Source of the DNA: Echiichthys vipera
Taxonomy: Eukaryota > Chordata > Actinopteri > Perciformes > Trachinidae
DNA: 64,000 bases
Reading direction: 5' to 3'
Assembly (NCBI GenBank): GCA_963691815.1
Contig: OY829668.1
Span: 15,181,643 to 15,245,642, forward strand
This document shows, in pieces, positions 55,622 to 64,000 of the stretch. The position numbers and the translations under genes were made by a program. Within the stretch, counting starts at the first letter, position 1; every line of letters starts with the position of its first letter. A model generated the notes under the pieces. It was not told the DNA's origin. It ran no database searches and saw nothing but the letters and a program-made list of their open reading frames with translations.

Positions 55622-55946
55622 GGTGGTTCTTTAGAGAAAAGGCACTCCAACTCCCCCAATTCAGCTTGTCTTAAATCAGCTTCACCTTTGTCTGAAACCA
55701 CACTCAAAAGTCATGTCACTGGGTGTTTGTGTAGACCTAAAGCGACAAGTTAAAGTGTCCTGTGAAATCTCCTTCCAAACAAATGTCCCACTTATGTTAA
55801 GTTTGCCTCAATAATACTCAATGAGTTGTTCTTTGAAGTTGAATCCATTATGTCACCAAAAACTATTTGCTAAGCTTTAATACATTGAATAAACTAATGT
55901 TTACAATCTTCTTGTTTTTTTGCAAGCGCGAGATACAGCTGTAGGA

Positions 55947-56020
55947 GGCGCTGTGGCTTAGTTGGTCAAAGTGCCTGTCTAGTAAACAGGAGATGCTGGG
56001 TCTAAATCCCAGCAGTGCCT
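55947..56020 (+). tRNA. tRNA-Thr(AGT)-like, copy 140 (trio 1, first)
   Basis: Stems pair; G48; T-loop TCTAAAT. Confidence 0.55.
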
Positions 56021-56355
56021 AGCTGTTGTTTAGAGTAAAGGCACTCAAACTCCCCCAATTCAGGTTGTCTTCAATCAGCTTCACCTGTGTCTGAAACCGC
56101 ACACTAAAGTCATGTCTCTGTGTGTTTGTGTACACCCACACTGCAACACAGCGACAAGTAAAAGTGTCCTGTGAAATCTCCTTCCAAACAAATGTCCCAC
56201 TTATGTTAAGTTTGCCTCAATAATACTCAATGAGTTTTTCCTTGAAGTTGAATCCATTTTGTCCCTAAAAACTATTTACTAGGCTTTAATACGTTGAATC
56301 AACTAAGGTTTACGAGCTTCTTGTTGTTTTGCAACAGGGAGATACAGCTGTAGGA

Positions 56356-56429
56356 GGCGCTGTGGCTTAGTTGGTCAAAGTGCCTGTCTAGCAAACAGGA
56401 GATCCTGGGTCCAAATCCCAGCACTGCCT
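56356..56429 (+). tRNA. tRNA with Ala-type anticodon AGC, copy 141 (trio 1, second)
   Basis: Loop CTAGCAA; acceptor CACTGCC (C5-C68 mismatch); T-loop TCCAAAT. Confidence 0.46.
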
Positions 56430-56755
56430 GATTGTTGTTTAGAGTAAAGGCACTCCAACTCTCCTAATTCAGGTTGTCTTCAATCAGCTTCACTTGTGTC
56501 TAAAAACACACACAAAAGTCATGTCACAGGGTGTTTGTGTACACCTACAGTAACAAGTAAAAGTGTCCTAAGGAAATCTCCTTCCAAACAAATGTCCCAC
56601 TTATGTTAAGTTTGCCTCAATAATACTCAATTAGTTGTTTCTTGAAGTTGAATCCATTTTGTCCCCAAAAACGATTTGCTAAGCTTTAATACGTTGAATC
56701 AACTAATGTTTATGAGCTTCTTGTTTTTTTGCAACAGGGAGATACAGCTGTAGGA

Positions 56756-56829
56756 GGCGCTGTGGCTTAGTTGGTCAAAGTGTCAGTCTAGTAAACAGAA
56801 TATCCTGGGTCTAAATCCCAGCAGTTCCT
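56756..56829 (+). pseudogene. tRNA-Thr(AGT)-like, degraded, copy 142 (trio 1, third)
   Basis: Anticodon strands TCAGT/ACAGA mispair; acceptor CAGTTCC. The following linker lost about 70 bp (GCTTCA joined to AGAAAAAGTG), so the next copy starts only 336 bp on. Confidence 0.45.
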
Positions 56830-57091
56830 GATTGTTGTTTAGAGTAAAGGCACTCCAACTCCCCCAACTCAGGTTGTCTTCAATCAGCTTCAAGAAAAAG
56901 TGTCTTGTGAAATCTCGTTCCAAACAAATGTCCCACTTATGTTAAGTTTGCCTCAATAATACTCAATGAGTTGTTCCTTGAAGTTGAATCCATTTTGTCC
57001 CCAAAAACTATTTGCTAAGCTTTAATACGTTGAATCAACTAATGTTTACAAGCTTCTTGTTTTTTTGCAACAGGGAGATACAACTGTAAGA

Positions 57092-57165
57092 GGCGCTGTG
57101 GCTTAGTTGGTCAAAGTGCCTGTCTTGTAAACAGGAGATCCTGGGTCCAAATCCCTGCAGTTCCT
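57092..57165 (+). tRNA. tRNA-Thr(TGT)-like, degraded, copy 143
   Basis: CCCTG T-stem and CAGTTCC acceptor mismatches. Confidence 0.43.
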
Positions 57166-57490
57166 GGTTGTTCTTTAGAGAAAAGGCACTCCAACTCCCC
57201 CAATTCAGGTTGTCTTCAATCAGCTTCACCTGTGTCTGAAACCACACTCAAAAGTCGTTTCACTGGGTGTTTGTGTAGACCTACAGCGACAAGTTAAAGT
57301 GTCCTGTGAAATCTCCTTCCAAACAAATGTCCCACTTATGTTAAGTTTGCCTCAATAATACTCAATGAGTTGTTCCTTGAAGTTGAATCCATTTTGTCCC
57401 CAAAAACTATTTGCTAAGCTTTAATACGTTGAATCAAATAATGTTTACAAGCTTCTTGTTGTTTTACAACAGGGAGATACAGCTGTAGGA

Positions 57491-57564
57491 GGTGCTGTGG
57501 CTTAGTTGGTCAAAGTGCCTGTCTTGTAAACAGGAGATCCTGGGTCCAAATCCCTGCAGTTCCT
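57491..57564 (+). tRNA. tRNA-Thr(TGT)-like, degraded, copy 144
   Basis: GGTGCTG with T8 present; CCCTG and CAGTTCC mismatches. The 3' flank has GGTTTTTTAG, a T6 run only a few nt past the tRNA: the one copy with a proximal terminator. Confidence 0.45.
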
Positions 57565-57889
57565 GGTGGTTTTTTAGAGAAAAGGCACTCCAACTCCCCC
57601 AATTCAGGTTGTCTTAAATCAGCTTCACCTGTGTCTGAAACCACACTCAAAAGTCATGTCACTGGGTGTTTGTGTAAACCTAAAGCGACAAGTTAAAGTG
57701 TCCTGTGAAATCTCCTTCCAAACAAATGTCCCACTTATGTTAAGTTTGCCTCAATAATACTCAATGAGTTGTTCCTTGAAGTTGAATCCATTTTGTCCCC
57801 AAAAACTATTTGCTAAGCTTTAATACGTTGAATCAACTAATGTTTACAAGCTTCTTGTTTTTTTGCAAGCGCGAGATACAGCTGTAGGA

Positions 57890-57963
57890 GGCGCTGTGGC
57901 TTAGTTGGTCAAAGTGCCTGTCTTGTAAACAGGAGATCCTGGGTCCAAATCCCTGCAGTTCCT
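57890..57963 (+). tRNA. tRNA-Thr(TGT)-like, degraded, copy 145
   Basis: CCCTG and CAGTTCC mismatches. Confidence 0.43.
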
Positions 57964-58298
57964 GGTTGTTCTTTAGAGAAAAGGCACTCCAACTCCCCCA
58001 ATTCAGGTTGTCTTAAATCAGCTTCATCCTTGTCTGAAACCACACACAAAAGTCATGTCACTGTGTGTTTGTGTACACCTACACTGCAACACAGCGACAA
58101 GTTAAAGTGTCCTGTGAAATCTCCTTCCAAACAAATGTCCCACTTATGGTCAGTTTGCCTCAATAATACTCAATGAGTTGTTCCTTGAAGTTGAATCCAT
58201 TTTGTCCCCAAAAACTATTTGCTAAGCTTTAATACGTTGAATCAACTAATGTTTACAAGCTTCTTGTTTTTTTGCAACAGGGAGATATAGCTGTAGGA

Positions 58299-58372
58299 GG
58301 CGCTGTGGCTTAGTTGGTCAAAGTGCCTGTCTAGTAAACAGGAGATGCTGGGTCTAAATCCCAGCAGTGCCT
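58299..58372 (+). tRNA. tRNA-Thr(AGT)-like, copy 146 (trio 2, first)
   Basis: Stems pair; G48; 2,352 bp after copy 140. Confidence 0.55.
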
Positions 58373-58707
58373 AGCTGTTGTTTAGAGTAAAGGCACTCCA
58401 ACTCCCCCAATTCAGGTTGTCTTCAATCAGCTTCACCTGTGTCTGAAACCGCACACTAAAGTCATGTCACTGTGTGTTTGTGTACACCCACACTGCAACA
58501 CAGCGACAAGTAAAAGTGTCCTGTGAAATCTCCTTCCAAACAAATGTCCCACTTATGTTAAGTTTGCCTCAATAATACTCAATGAGTTTTTCCTTGAAGT
58601 TGAATCCATTTTGTCCCCAAAAACTATTTACTAGGCTTTAATACGTTGAATCAACTAAGGTTTACGAGCTTCTTGTTGTTTTGCAACAGGGAGATACAGC
58701 TGTAGGA

Positions 58708-58781
58708 GGCGCTGTGGCTTAGTTGGTCAAAGTGCCTGTCTAGTAAACAGGAGATCCTGGGTCCAAATCCCAGCACTGCCT
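58708..58781 (+). tRNA. tRNA-Thr(AGT)-like, copy 147 (trio 2, second)
   Basis: CACTGCC mismatch as copy 141 but anticodon AGT. Confidence 0.48.
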
Positions 58782-59107
58782 GATTGTTGTTTAGAGTAAA
58801 GGCACTCCAACTCTCCCAATTCAGGTTGTCTTCAATCAGCTTCACCTGTGTCTAAAAACACACACAAAAGTCATGTCACAGGGTGTTTGTGTACACCTAC
58901 AGTGACAAGTAAAAGTGTCCTAAGGAAATCTCCTTCCAAACAAATGTCCCACTTATGTTAAGTTTGCCTCAATAATACTCAATTAGTTGTTCATTGAAGT
59001 TGAATCCATTTTGTCCCCAAAAACGATTTGCTAAGCTTTAATACGTTGAATCACCTAATGTTTATGAGCTTCTTGTTTTTTTGCAACAGGGAGATACAGC
59101 TGTAGGA

Positions 59108-59181
59108 GGCGCTGTGGCTTAGTTGGTCAAAGTGTCAGTCTAGTAAACAGAATATCCTGGGTCTAAATCCCAGCAGTTCCT
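59108..59181 (+). pseudogene. tRNA-Thr(AGT)-like, degraded, copy 148 (trio 2, third)
   Basis: TCAGT/ACAGA mispairing and shortened linker as copy 142. Confidence 0.45.
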
Positions 59182-59443
59182 GATTGTTGTTTAGAGTAAA
59201 GGCACTCCAACTCCCCCAACTCAGGTTGTCTTCAATCAGCTTCAAGAAAAAGTGTCTTGTGAAATCTCCTTCCAAACAAATGTCCCACTTATGTTAAGTT
59301 TGTCTCAATAATACTCAATGAGTTGTTCCTTGAAGTTGAATCCATTTTGTCCCCAAAAACTATTTGCTAAGCTTTAATACGTTGAATCAACTAATGTTTA
59401 CAAGCTTCTTGTTTTTTTGCAACAGGGAGATACAGCTGTAGGA

Positions 59444-59517
59444 GGCGCTGTGGCTTAGTTGGTCAAAGTGCCTGTCTTGTAAACAGGAGATCCTGGGTCC
59501 AAATCCCTGCAGTTCCT
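59444..59517 (+). tRNA. tRNA-Thr(TGT)-like, degraded, copy 149
   Basis: CCCTG and CAGTTCC mismatches. Confidence 0.43.
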
Positions 59518-59842
59518 GGTTGTTCTTTAGAGAAAAGGCACTCCAACTCCCCCAATTCAGGTTGTCTTAAATCAGCTTCACCTGCGAATGAAACCACACT
59601 CAAAAATCATGTCACTGGGTGTTTGTGTAGACCTAAAGCGACAAGTTAAAGTGTCCTGTGAAATCTCCTTCCAAACAAATGTCCCACTTATGTTAAGTTT
59701 GCCTCAATAATACTCAATGAGTTGTTCCTTGAAGTTGAATCCATTATGTCCCCAAAAGCTATTTGCTAAGCTTTAATACATTGAATAAACTAATGTTTAC
59801 AATCTTCTTGTTTTTTTGCAAGCGCGAGATACAGCTGTAGGA

Positions 59843-59916
59843 GGCGCTGTGGCTTAGTTGGTCAAAGTGCCTGTCTAGTAAACAGGAGATCCTGGGTCTA
59901 AATCCCATCAGTGCCT
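59843..59916 (+). tRNA. tRNA-Thr(AGT)-like, copy 150
   Basis: T-stem 3' strand CCCAT (C49-T65 mismatch); T-loop TCTAAAT. Confidence 0.46.
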
Positions 59917-60235
59917 GGCTGTTGTTTAGAGTAAAGGCACTCCTACTCCCCCAATTCAGGTTGTCTTCAATCAGCTTCATCCTTGTCTGAAACCACACAC
60001 AAAAGTCATGTCACAGGGTGTTTGTGTACACCTACAGTGACAAGTAAAAGTGTCCTAAGGAAATCTCCTTCGAAACAAATGTCCCACTTATGTTAAGTTT
60101 GCCTCAATAATACTCAATTAGTTGTTCCTTGAAGTTGAATCCATTTTGTTCCCAAAAATTATTTGCAAAGCTAAGCTTTAATACGCTGAATAAACTAATG
60201 TTTACAATCTTCTTGTTTTTTTGCAACAGGGAGAT

Positions 60236-60309
60236 ACAGCTGTGACTTAGTTAGTAAAAGTGCCTGTCTCGTAAACACGAGATCCTGGGTCCAAATCCCA
60301 GCAGTGCCT
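60236..60309 (+). pseudogene. tRNA-Thr(CGT)-like lacking its 5' acceptor strand, copy 151
   Basis: CTGT-bounded deletion as copy 138; ACACG strand. Confidence 0.48.
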
Positions 60310-60634
60310 GGTTGTTGTTTAGAGTAAAGGCACTCCAACTCCCCAAATTAAGATTGTCTCCAATCAGCTTCACCTGTGTCTGAAACCACACTCAAAAGTC
60401 ATGTCACTGGGTGTTTGTGTAGACCTACAGCGACAAGTTAAAGTGTCCTGTGAAATCTCCTTCCCAACAAATGTCCCACTTATGTTAAGTTTGCCTCAAT
60501 AATACTCAATGAGTTGTTCCTTGAAGTTGAATCCATTTTGTCCCCAAAAACTATTTGCTAAGCTTTAATACGTTGAATCAACTAATGTTTACAAGCTTCT
60601 TGTTTTTTTGCAACAGGGAGATACAACTGTAGGA

Positions 60635-60708
60635 GGCGCTTTGGCTTAGTTGGTCAAAGTGCCTGTCTTGTAAACAGGAGATCCTGGGTCCAAATCCCTG
60701 CAGTTCCT
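60635..60708 (+). tRNA. tRNA-Thr(TGT)-like, degraded, copy 152
   Basis: GGCGCTT, CCCTG and CAGTTCC mismatches as copy 139. Confidence 0.42.
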
Positions 60709-61033
60709 GGTGGTTCTTTAGAGAAAAGGCACTCCAACTCCCCCAATTCAGGTTGTCTTAAATCAGCTTCACCTTTGTCTGAAACCACACTCAAAAGTCA
60801 TGTCACTGGGTGTTTGTGTAGACCTAAAGCGACAAGTTAAAGTGTCCTGTGAAATCTCCTTCCAAACAAATGTCCCACTTATGTTAAGTTTGCCTCAATA
60901 ATACTCAATGAGTTGTTCCTTGAAGTTGAATCCATTATGTCCCCAAAAACTATTTGCTAAGCTTTAATACATTGAATAAACTAATGTTTACAATCTTCTT
61001 GTTTTTTTGCAAGCACGAGATACAGCTGTAGGA

Positions 61034-61107
61034 GGCGCTGTGGCTTAGTTGGTCAAAGTGCCTGTCTAGTCAACAGGAGATCCTGGGTCCAAATCCCTGC
61101 AGTTCCT
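61034..61107 (+). tRNA. tRNA-Thr(AGT)-like, degraded, copy 153
   Basis: Loop CTAGTCA with ACAGG strand paired; CCCTG and CAGTTCC mismatches. Confidence 0.42.
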
Positions 61108-61442
61108 GGTTGTTCTTTAGAGAAAAGGCACTCCAACTCCCCCAATTCAGGTTGTCCTAAATCAGCTTCATCCTTGTCTGAAACCACACACAAAAGTCAT
61201 GTCACTGTGTGTTTGTGTACACCTACACTGCAACACAGCGACAAGTTAAAGTGTCCTGTGAAATCTCCTTCCAAACAAATGTCCCACTTATGGTCAGTTT
61301 GCCTCAATAATACTCAATGAGTTGTTCCTTGAAGTTGAATCCATTTTGTCCCCAAAAACTATTTGCTAAGCTTTAATACGTTGAATCAACTAATGTTTAC
61401 AAGCTTCTTGTTTTTTTGCAACAGGTAGATATAGCTGTAGGA

Positions 61443-61516
61443 GGCGCTGTGGCTTAGTTGGTCAAAGTGCCTGTCTAGTAAACAGGAGATGCTGGGTCTA
61501 AATCCCAGCAGTGCCT
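61443..61516 (+). tRNA. tRNA-Thr(AGT)-like, copy 154 (trio 3, first)
   Basis: Stems pair; G48; 3,144 bp after copy 146. Confidence 0.55.
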
Positions 61517-61851
61517 GGCTGTTGTTTAGAGTAAAGGCACTCCAACCCCCCCAATTCAGGTTGTCTTCAATCAGCTTCACCTGTGTCTGAAACGGCACAC
61601 TAAAGTCATGTCACTGTGTGTTTGTGTACACCTACACTGCAACACGGCGACAAGTAAAAGTGTCCCGTGAAATCTCCTTCCAAACAAATGTCCCACTTAT
61701 GTTAAGTTTGCCTCAATAATACTCAATGAGTTTTTCCTTGAAGTTGAATCCATTTTGTCCCCAAAAACTATTTACTAGGCTTTAATACGTTGAATCAACT
61801 AAGGTTTACGAGCTTCTTGTTGTTTTGCAACAGGGAGATACAGCTGTAGGA

Positions 61852-61925
61852 GGCGCTGTGGCTTAGTTGGTCAAAGTGCCTGTCTAGTAAACAGGAGATC
61901 CTGGGTCCAAATCCCAGCACTGCCT
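61852..61925 (+). tRNA. tRNA-Thr(AGT)-like, copy 155 (trio 3, second)
   Basis: CACTGCC mismatch; T-loop TCCAAAT. Confidence 0.48.
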
Positions 61926-62251
61926 GATTGTTGTTTAGAGTAAAGGCACTCCAACTCTCCCAATTCAGGTTGTCTTCAATCAGCTTCACCTGTGTCTGAA
62001 ACCACACACAAAAGTCATGTCACAGGGTGTTTGTGTACACCTACAGTGACAAGTAAAAGTGTCCTAAGGAAATCTCCTTCCAAACAAATGTCCCACTTAT
62101 GTTAAGTTTGCCTCAATAATACTCAATTAGTTGTTCCTTGAAGTTGAATCCATTTTGTCCCCAAAAACGATTTGCTAAGCTTTAATACGTTGAATCAACT
62201 AATGTTTATGAGCTTCTTGTTTTTGTGCAACAGGGAGATACAGCTGTAGCA

Positions 62252-62325
62252 GGCGCTGTGGCTTAGTTGGTCAAAGTGTCAGTCTAGTAAACAGAATATC
62301 CTGGGTCTAAATCCCAGCAGTTCCT
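62252..62325 (+). pseudogene. tRNA-Thr(AGT)-like, degraded, copy 156 (trio 3, third)
   Basis: TCAGT/ACAGA mispairing, shortened linker, flank GTAGCA. Confidence 0.45.
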
Positions 62326-62586
62326 GATTGTTGTTTAGAGTAAAGGCACTCCAACTCCCCCAACTCAGGTTGTCTTCAATCAGCTTCAAGAAAAAGTGTC
62401 TTGTGAAATCTCCTTCCAAACAAATGTCCCACTTATGTTAAGTTTGCCTCAATAATACTCAATGAGTTGTTCCTTGAAGTTGAATCCATTTTGTCCCCAA
62501 AAACTATTTACTAGGCTTTAATACGTTGAATCAACTAATGTTTACAAGCTTTTTGTTCTTTGCAACAGGGAGATACAGCTGTAGGA

Positions 62587-62660
62587 GGCGCTGTGGCTTA
62601 GTTGGTCAAAGTGCTTGTCTAGTAAACAGGAGATGCTGGGTCTAAATCCCAGCAGTGCCT
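62587..62660 (+). tRNA. tRNA-Thr(AGT)-like, copy 157
   Basis: CTTGT wobble; G48. Its linker is split by the retrotransposon fragment starting 20 bp past the tRNA end. Confidence 0.52.
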
Positions 62661-62680
62661 GGCTGTTGTTTAGAGTAAAG

Positions 62681-62932
62681 ATTCAAGATTCAAGAAGCTT
62701 TATTTATCCCGAGGGAAATTATTTTGCAACAGTTTCAATACAAAGGCGGAAAAGGATCAGAGTAACAATAAGCATAAACATAAATCAATCAAAATAAAAC
62801 TAACGTCAGATAAATCAAGCAATGAACCAAGTGTGACAGAGTGCAACAGACATCGTGGTTAAGCGTAGGTATATACAATATACAACAATACGCAGCTTGC
62901 AGTTCAGCAGCAGATTGAAATAAAATAAGTAC
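62681..62932 (-). mobile_element. 5'-truncated non-LTR retrotransposon 3' end
   Basis: 252 bp of unrelated sequence split the linker of copy 157. Read on the minus strand it ends AATTTCCCTCGGGATAAATA, then AAG, then a short TTGAATC direct repeat: the look of the 3' tail of fish L2/CR1/Rex-type LINEs with a microsatellite end instead of poly-A. No coding part remains, as in usual 5'-truncated insertions. AAAG flanks both sides (62,677-62,680 and 62,933-62,936); the wider AGTAAAG/AGTACAAAG is an imperfect target-site duplication. Family assignment is from memory; a SINE sharing such a tail is also possible. Confidence 0.6.
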
Positions 62933-63252
62933 AAAGGCACTCCAACTCCCCCAATTCAGGTTGTCTTCAATCAGCTTCACCTGTGTCTGAAGCCACACAC
63001 AAAAGTAATGTCACTGGGTGTTTGTGTACACCTACACTGCAACACAGTGACAAGTAAAAGTTTCCTGTGAAATCTCCTTCCAAACAAATGTCACACTTAT
63101 AAGTTTGCCTCAATAAAACTCAATGAGTTGTTCCTTGAAGTTGAATCCATTTTGTCCCCAAAACTATTTGCAAAGCTAAGCTTTAATACGTTTAATCAAC
63201 TATTGTTCACGAGCTTCTTGTTTTTTTGCAACAGGGAGATACAGCTGTAGGA

Positions 63253-63326
63253 GGCGCTGTGGCTTATTTGGTCAAAGTGCCTTTCTAGTAAACAGGAGAT
63301 CCTGGGTTCACAGCCCAGCAATGCCT
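63253..63326 (+). tRNA. tRNA-Thr(AGT)-like, edge monomer, copy 158
   Basis: CCTTT anticodon strand (T30... mismatch), ATTTGG D-loop, acceptor CAATGCC; T-loop TTCACAG keeps T54-T55-C56, unlike all other copies. The most divergent monomer. Confidence 0.42.
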
Positions 63327-63599
63327 GGCTGTTGTTTAGAGTAAAGGCACTTCAACTCCCTAATTCAGGTTGGTTTCACCTCTGACCTAAATCAGCTTCA
63401 CCTGCGTCTCAGACAACACCCAAAAGTCATGTCACTGGGTATTTGTGTACACCTACACTGCAACACAGTGACAAGTAAAACTGTCCTGTGAAATCTCCTT
63501 CCAAACAAATGTCACACTAGTTTGACGTGGAGTTAATCGCGTGCACCACAATTAAAAAAAAGACAGCATCAATGGAGCCCTGATTCGACGAGTCACCAT

Positions 63600-63757
63600 A
63601 ACAACGGGGAAGTGGAGTTCTACGCAACCACTGGAATTGGAAATTTGAATGTGCTCATACAGAGAATTTGAGCATGTTTTCGCCGAAAGTGTGACACCAC
63701 TGCCGCAGCAAAACAGAGGGAGACGGCGTGGGAGAACATTGCTACTCTGGTCAGTGC
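63600..63757 (+). pseudogene. Broken Myb/SANT-like DNA-binding domain exon
   Basis: Frame 1 reads LELEI, an in-frame TGA (63,646-63,648), then MCSYREFEHVFA (63,649-63,684). One frame over, from 63,687, it continues KCDTTAAAKQRETAWENIA and TLVSA up to 63,757, where GTAAGT follows. The AAAK-RE-AW-IA pattern is what I know from fish Myb/SANT-like (Myb_DNA-bind_5 type) proteins, many linked to Harbinger transposons. The frame change fits loss of one A in GAAAG (63,685-63,689). The 5' limit is uncertain. The uninterrupted 114-codon frame from 63,649 and the 103-codon frame on the other strand look like chance. If the indel were a sequencing error the exon could be intact apart from the TGA. Confidence 0.42.
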
Positions 63758-63763
63758 GTAAGT
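63758..63763 (+). other. Candidate 5' splice donor GTAAGT
   Basis: GTAAGT directly follows the Myb/SANT-like frame (AGTGC then GTAAGT), a strong donor match at the place where the domain similarity stops. Confidence 0.4.
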
Positions 63764-64000
63764 TTAAATGTAGTGGCTGTGGCTGTTTTATATGTTGTAT
63801 AAAAAAATCCCATTTGCAAATAACGCAGCTCAACACACAATATCTGCTGGGATGTGAGAGCATGATTTTGGTTGTTAATGTTGGAAATGTAAGGATAGAT
63901 GAGGCTCTGTATGAAAATGATAGTCTGTTACATGAAACGGTGTTGTGCCGTATTCAGCACCCCTGCATTGAAATGCGGCCCCTCGCATTATAGGTGATAT

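Larger units (their letters stand above)
55947..57091 (+). repeat. Three-monomer block (trio), copy 1
   Basis: G48 monomer, CACTGCC monomer, TCAGT monomer with shortened linker. Confidence 0.8.
58299..59443 (+). repeat. Three-monomer block (trio), copy 2
   Basis: Offset 2,352 bp from the first trio; same three monomers and same linker deletion. Confidence 0.8.
61443..62586 (+). repeat. Three-monomer block (trio), copy 3
   Basis: Offset 3,144 bp from the second trio. Confidence 0.8.
1..63524 (+). repeat. Tandem array of 158 tRNA-Thr-like monomers (about 402 bp each)
   Basis: The array is continuous and head to tail, with no inverted monomer seen. Each monomer has a 73-74 nt tRNA-like part and a linker of about 325 bp that I do not recognise as any gene. 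In a standard copy the acceptor stem pairs fully with one G-U (4:69), the D-stem has one G-U (10:25), and the anticodon is bases 35-37 of the copy. Main linker length classes differ by a small indel (CTGCAACACAGCGACAAG, or GTGACAAG, or GTGAAAAG). The A box is conserved and the B box altered. The tRNA part closely resembles vertebrate tRNA-Thr(AGT) as I know that family. The array runs off the left edge of the window; the right end is placed where monomer similarity stops after GTCACACT (63,511-63,518), with AGTTTG a possible last match. The linkers hold no other gene I can support. Confidence 0.95.
63525..64000. other. Unique right flank of the array
   Basis: No similarity to the monomer. Holds the Myb/SANT-like exon remnant; 63,764-64,000 is AT-richer, probably intronic, with nothing else I recognise. 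Confidence 0.6.

Noticed and set aside
62615..62797. 60-codon plus-strand frame across the insertion junction
   Set aside because: Crosses from the tRNA-like part into the retrotransposon tail; no family resemblance.
62789..62998. 69-codon minus-strand frame joining linker and insertion
   Set aside because: A chance fusion of the repeat's antisense frame with retrotransposon tail sequence.
1..63000. About 90 near-identical minus-strand open frames of 64-94 codons, one per monomer
   Set aside because: They run antisense through the tRNA-like segment (its middle third is just the tRNA complement), are lost in many monomers by ordinary indels, have no known domain, and their similarity is explained by the tandem repeat. 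A dN/dS test between monomers would be decisive.
1..63524. CRISPR array
   Set aside because: Repeats are about 400 bp, with no short repeat-spacer alternation and no cas genes; the context is eukaryotic.
1..63524. Ordinary cluster of functional tRNA-Thr genes
   Set aside because: T-loop bases 55-57 are altered nearly throughout, proximal terminators are missing, and clear pseudogenes are amplified. Functional members are not excluded, so copies are listed as tRNA-like.
1..63524. tRNA-derived SINE family
   Set aside because: Copies are strictly tandem with no target-site duplications, no A-rich or LINE-like tail and no dispersed copies in view. The monomer could have begun from a SINE, but nothing here shows it.
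63552..63863. 103-codon minus-strand frame in the right flank
   Set aside because: Overlaps the Myb/SANT-like remnant on the other strand, no recognisable domain, Cys/Ser-rich chance composition.

Overview
The window is almost entirely one satellite-like tandem array. From base 1 to about 63,524 it holds 158 head-to-tail monomers, mean about 402 bp (mostly 397-410). Each carries a 73-74 nt tRNA-Thr-like sequence on the + strand plus a linker of about 325 bp. I see no bacterial features, no CRISPR and no credible protein gene inside the array. A eukaryote, probably a ray-finned fish, is suggested by the tRNA-Thr family resemblance, a fish-type non-LTR retrotransposon tail at 62,681-62,932, and a decayed Myb/SANT-like exon with a GTAAGT donor in the right flank. 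The species cannot be fixed from the sequence.

Each tRNA-like copy folds as a cloverleaf: acceptor GGCGCTG/CAGTGCC, D-stem GCTT/AAGT, anticodon stem CCTGT/ACAGG, T-stem CTGGG/CCCAG. The A box TGGCTTAGTTGG is well kept. The B box/T-loop is altered in nearly every copy (TCTAAAT or TCCAAAT where vertebrate tRNA-Thr has TTCGAAT). No T run follows the tRNA closely; the first TTTT is usually about 237 nt downstream, and a T7 tract lies 25 bp before the next copy. My count of anticodons is 88 AGT, 41 TGT, 14 CGT (all Thr), 8 AAT and 1 TAT (Ile), 3 AGC and 1 CGC (Ala), 1 TTT (Lys) and 1 AGA (Ser). The best reading is a tRNA-derived satellite, possibly still bound or transcribed by RNA polymerase III machinery, rather than a bank of ordinary tRNA genes.

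Layout: 1-2.3 kb, a 1,626-bp-spaced duplication. 2.4-10.5 kb, mixed AGT/TGT monomers. 10.5-26.6 kb, an 8-monomer higher-order repeat of 3,227 bp with two complete and four partial copies. 26.6-31.9 kb, mosaic blocks related to 8.9-12.6 kb. 31.9-38.3 kb, a second 8-monomer repeat of 3,217 bp. 38.5-43.4 kb, two near-identical 2,410-bp copies. 43.4-45.3 kb, ordinary monomers. 45.3-49.3 kb, two 1,994-bp copies. 49.6-55.9 kb, more diverged monomers. 55.9-62.6 kb, three copies of a distinctive trio. 62.6-63.5 kb, the array edge, with a retrotransposon fragment and a strongly diverged last monomer. 63,525-64,000, unique flank with a broken Myb/SANT-like exon.

The left end of the array is outside the window. 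Monomer counts and coordinates were made by eye and should be good to a base or two. Identity between repeat copies was judged by reading, not by alignment software.
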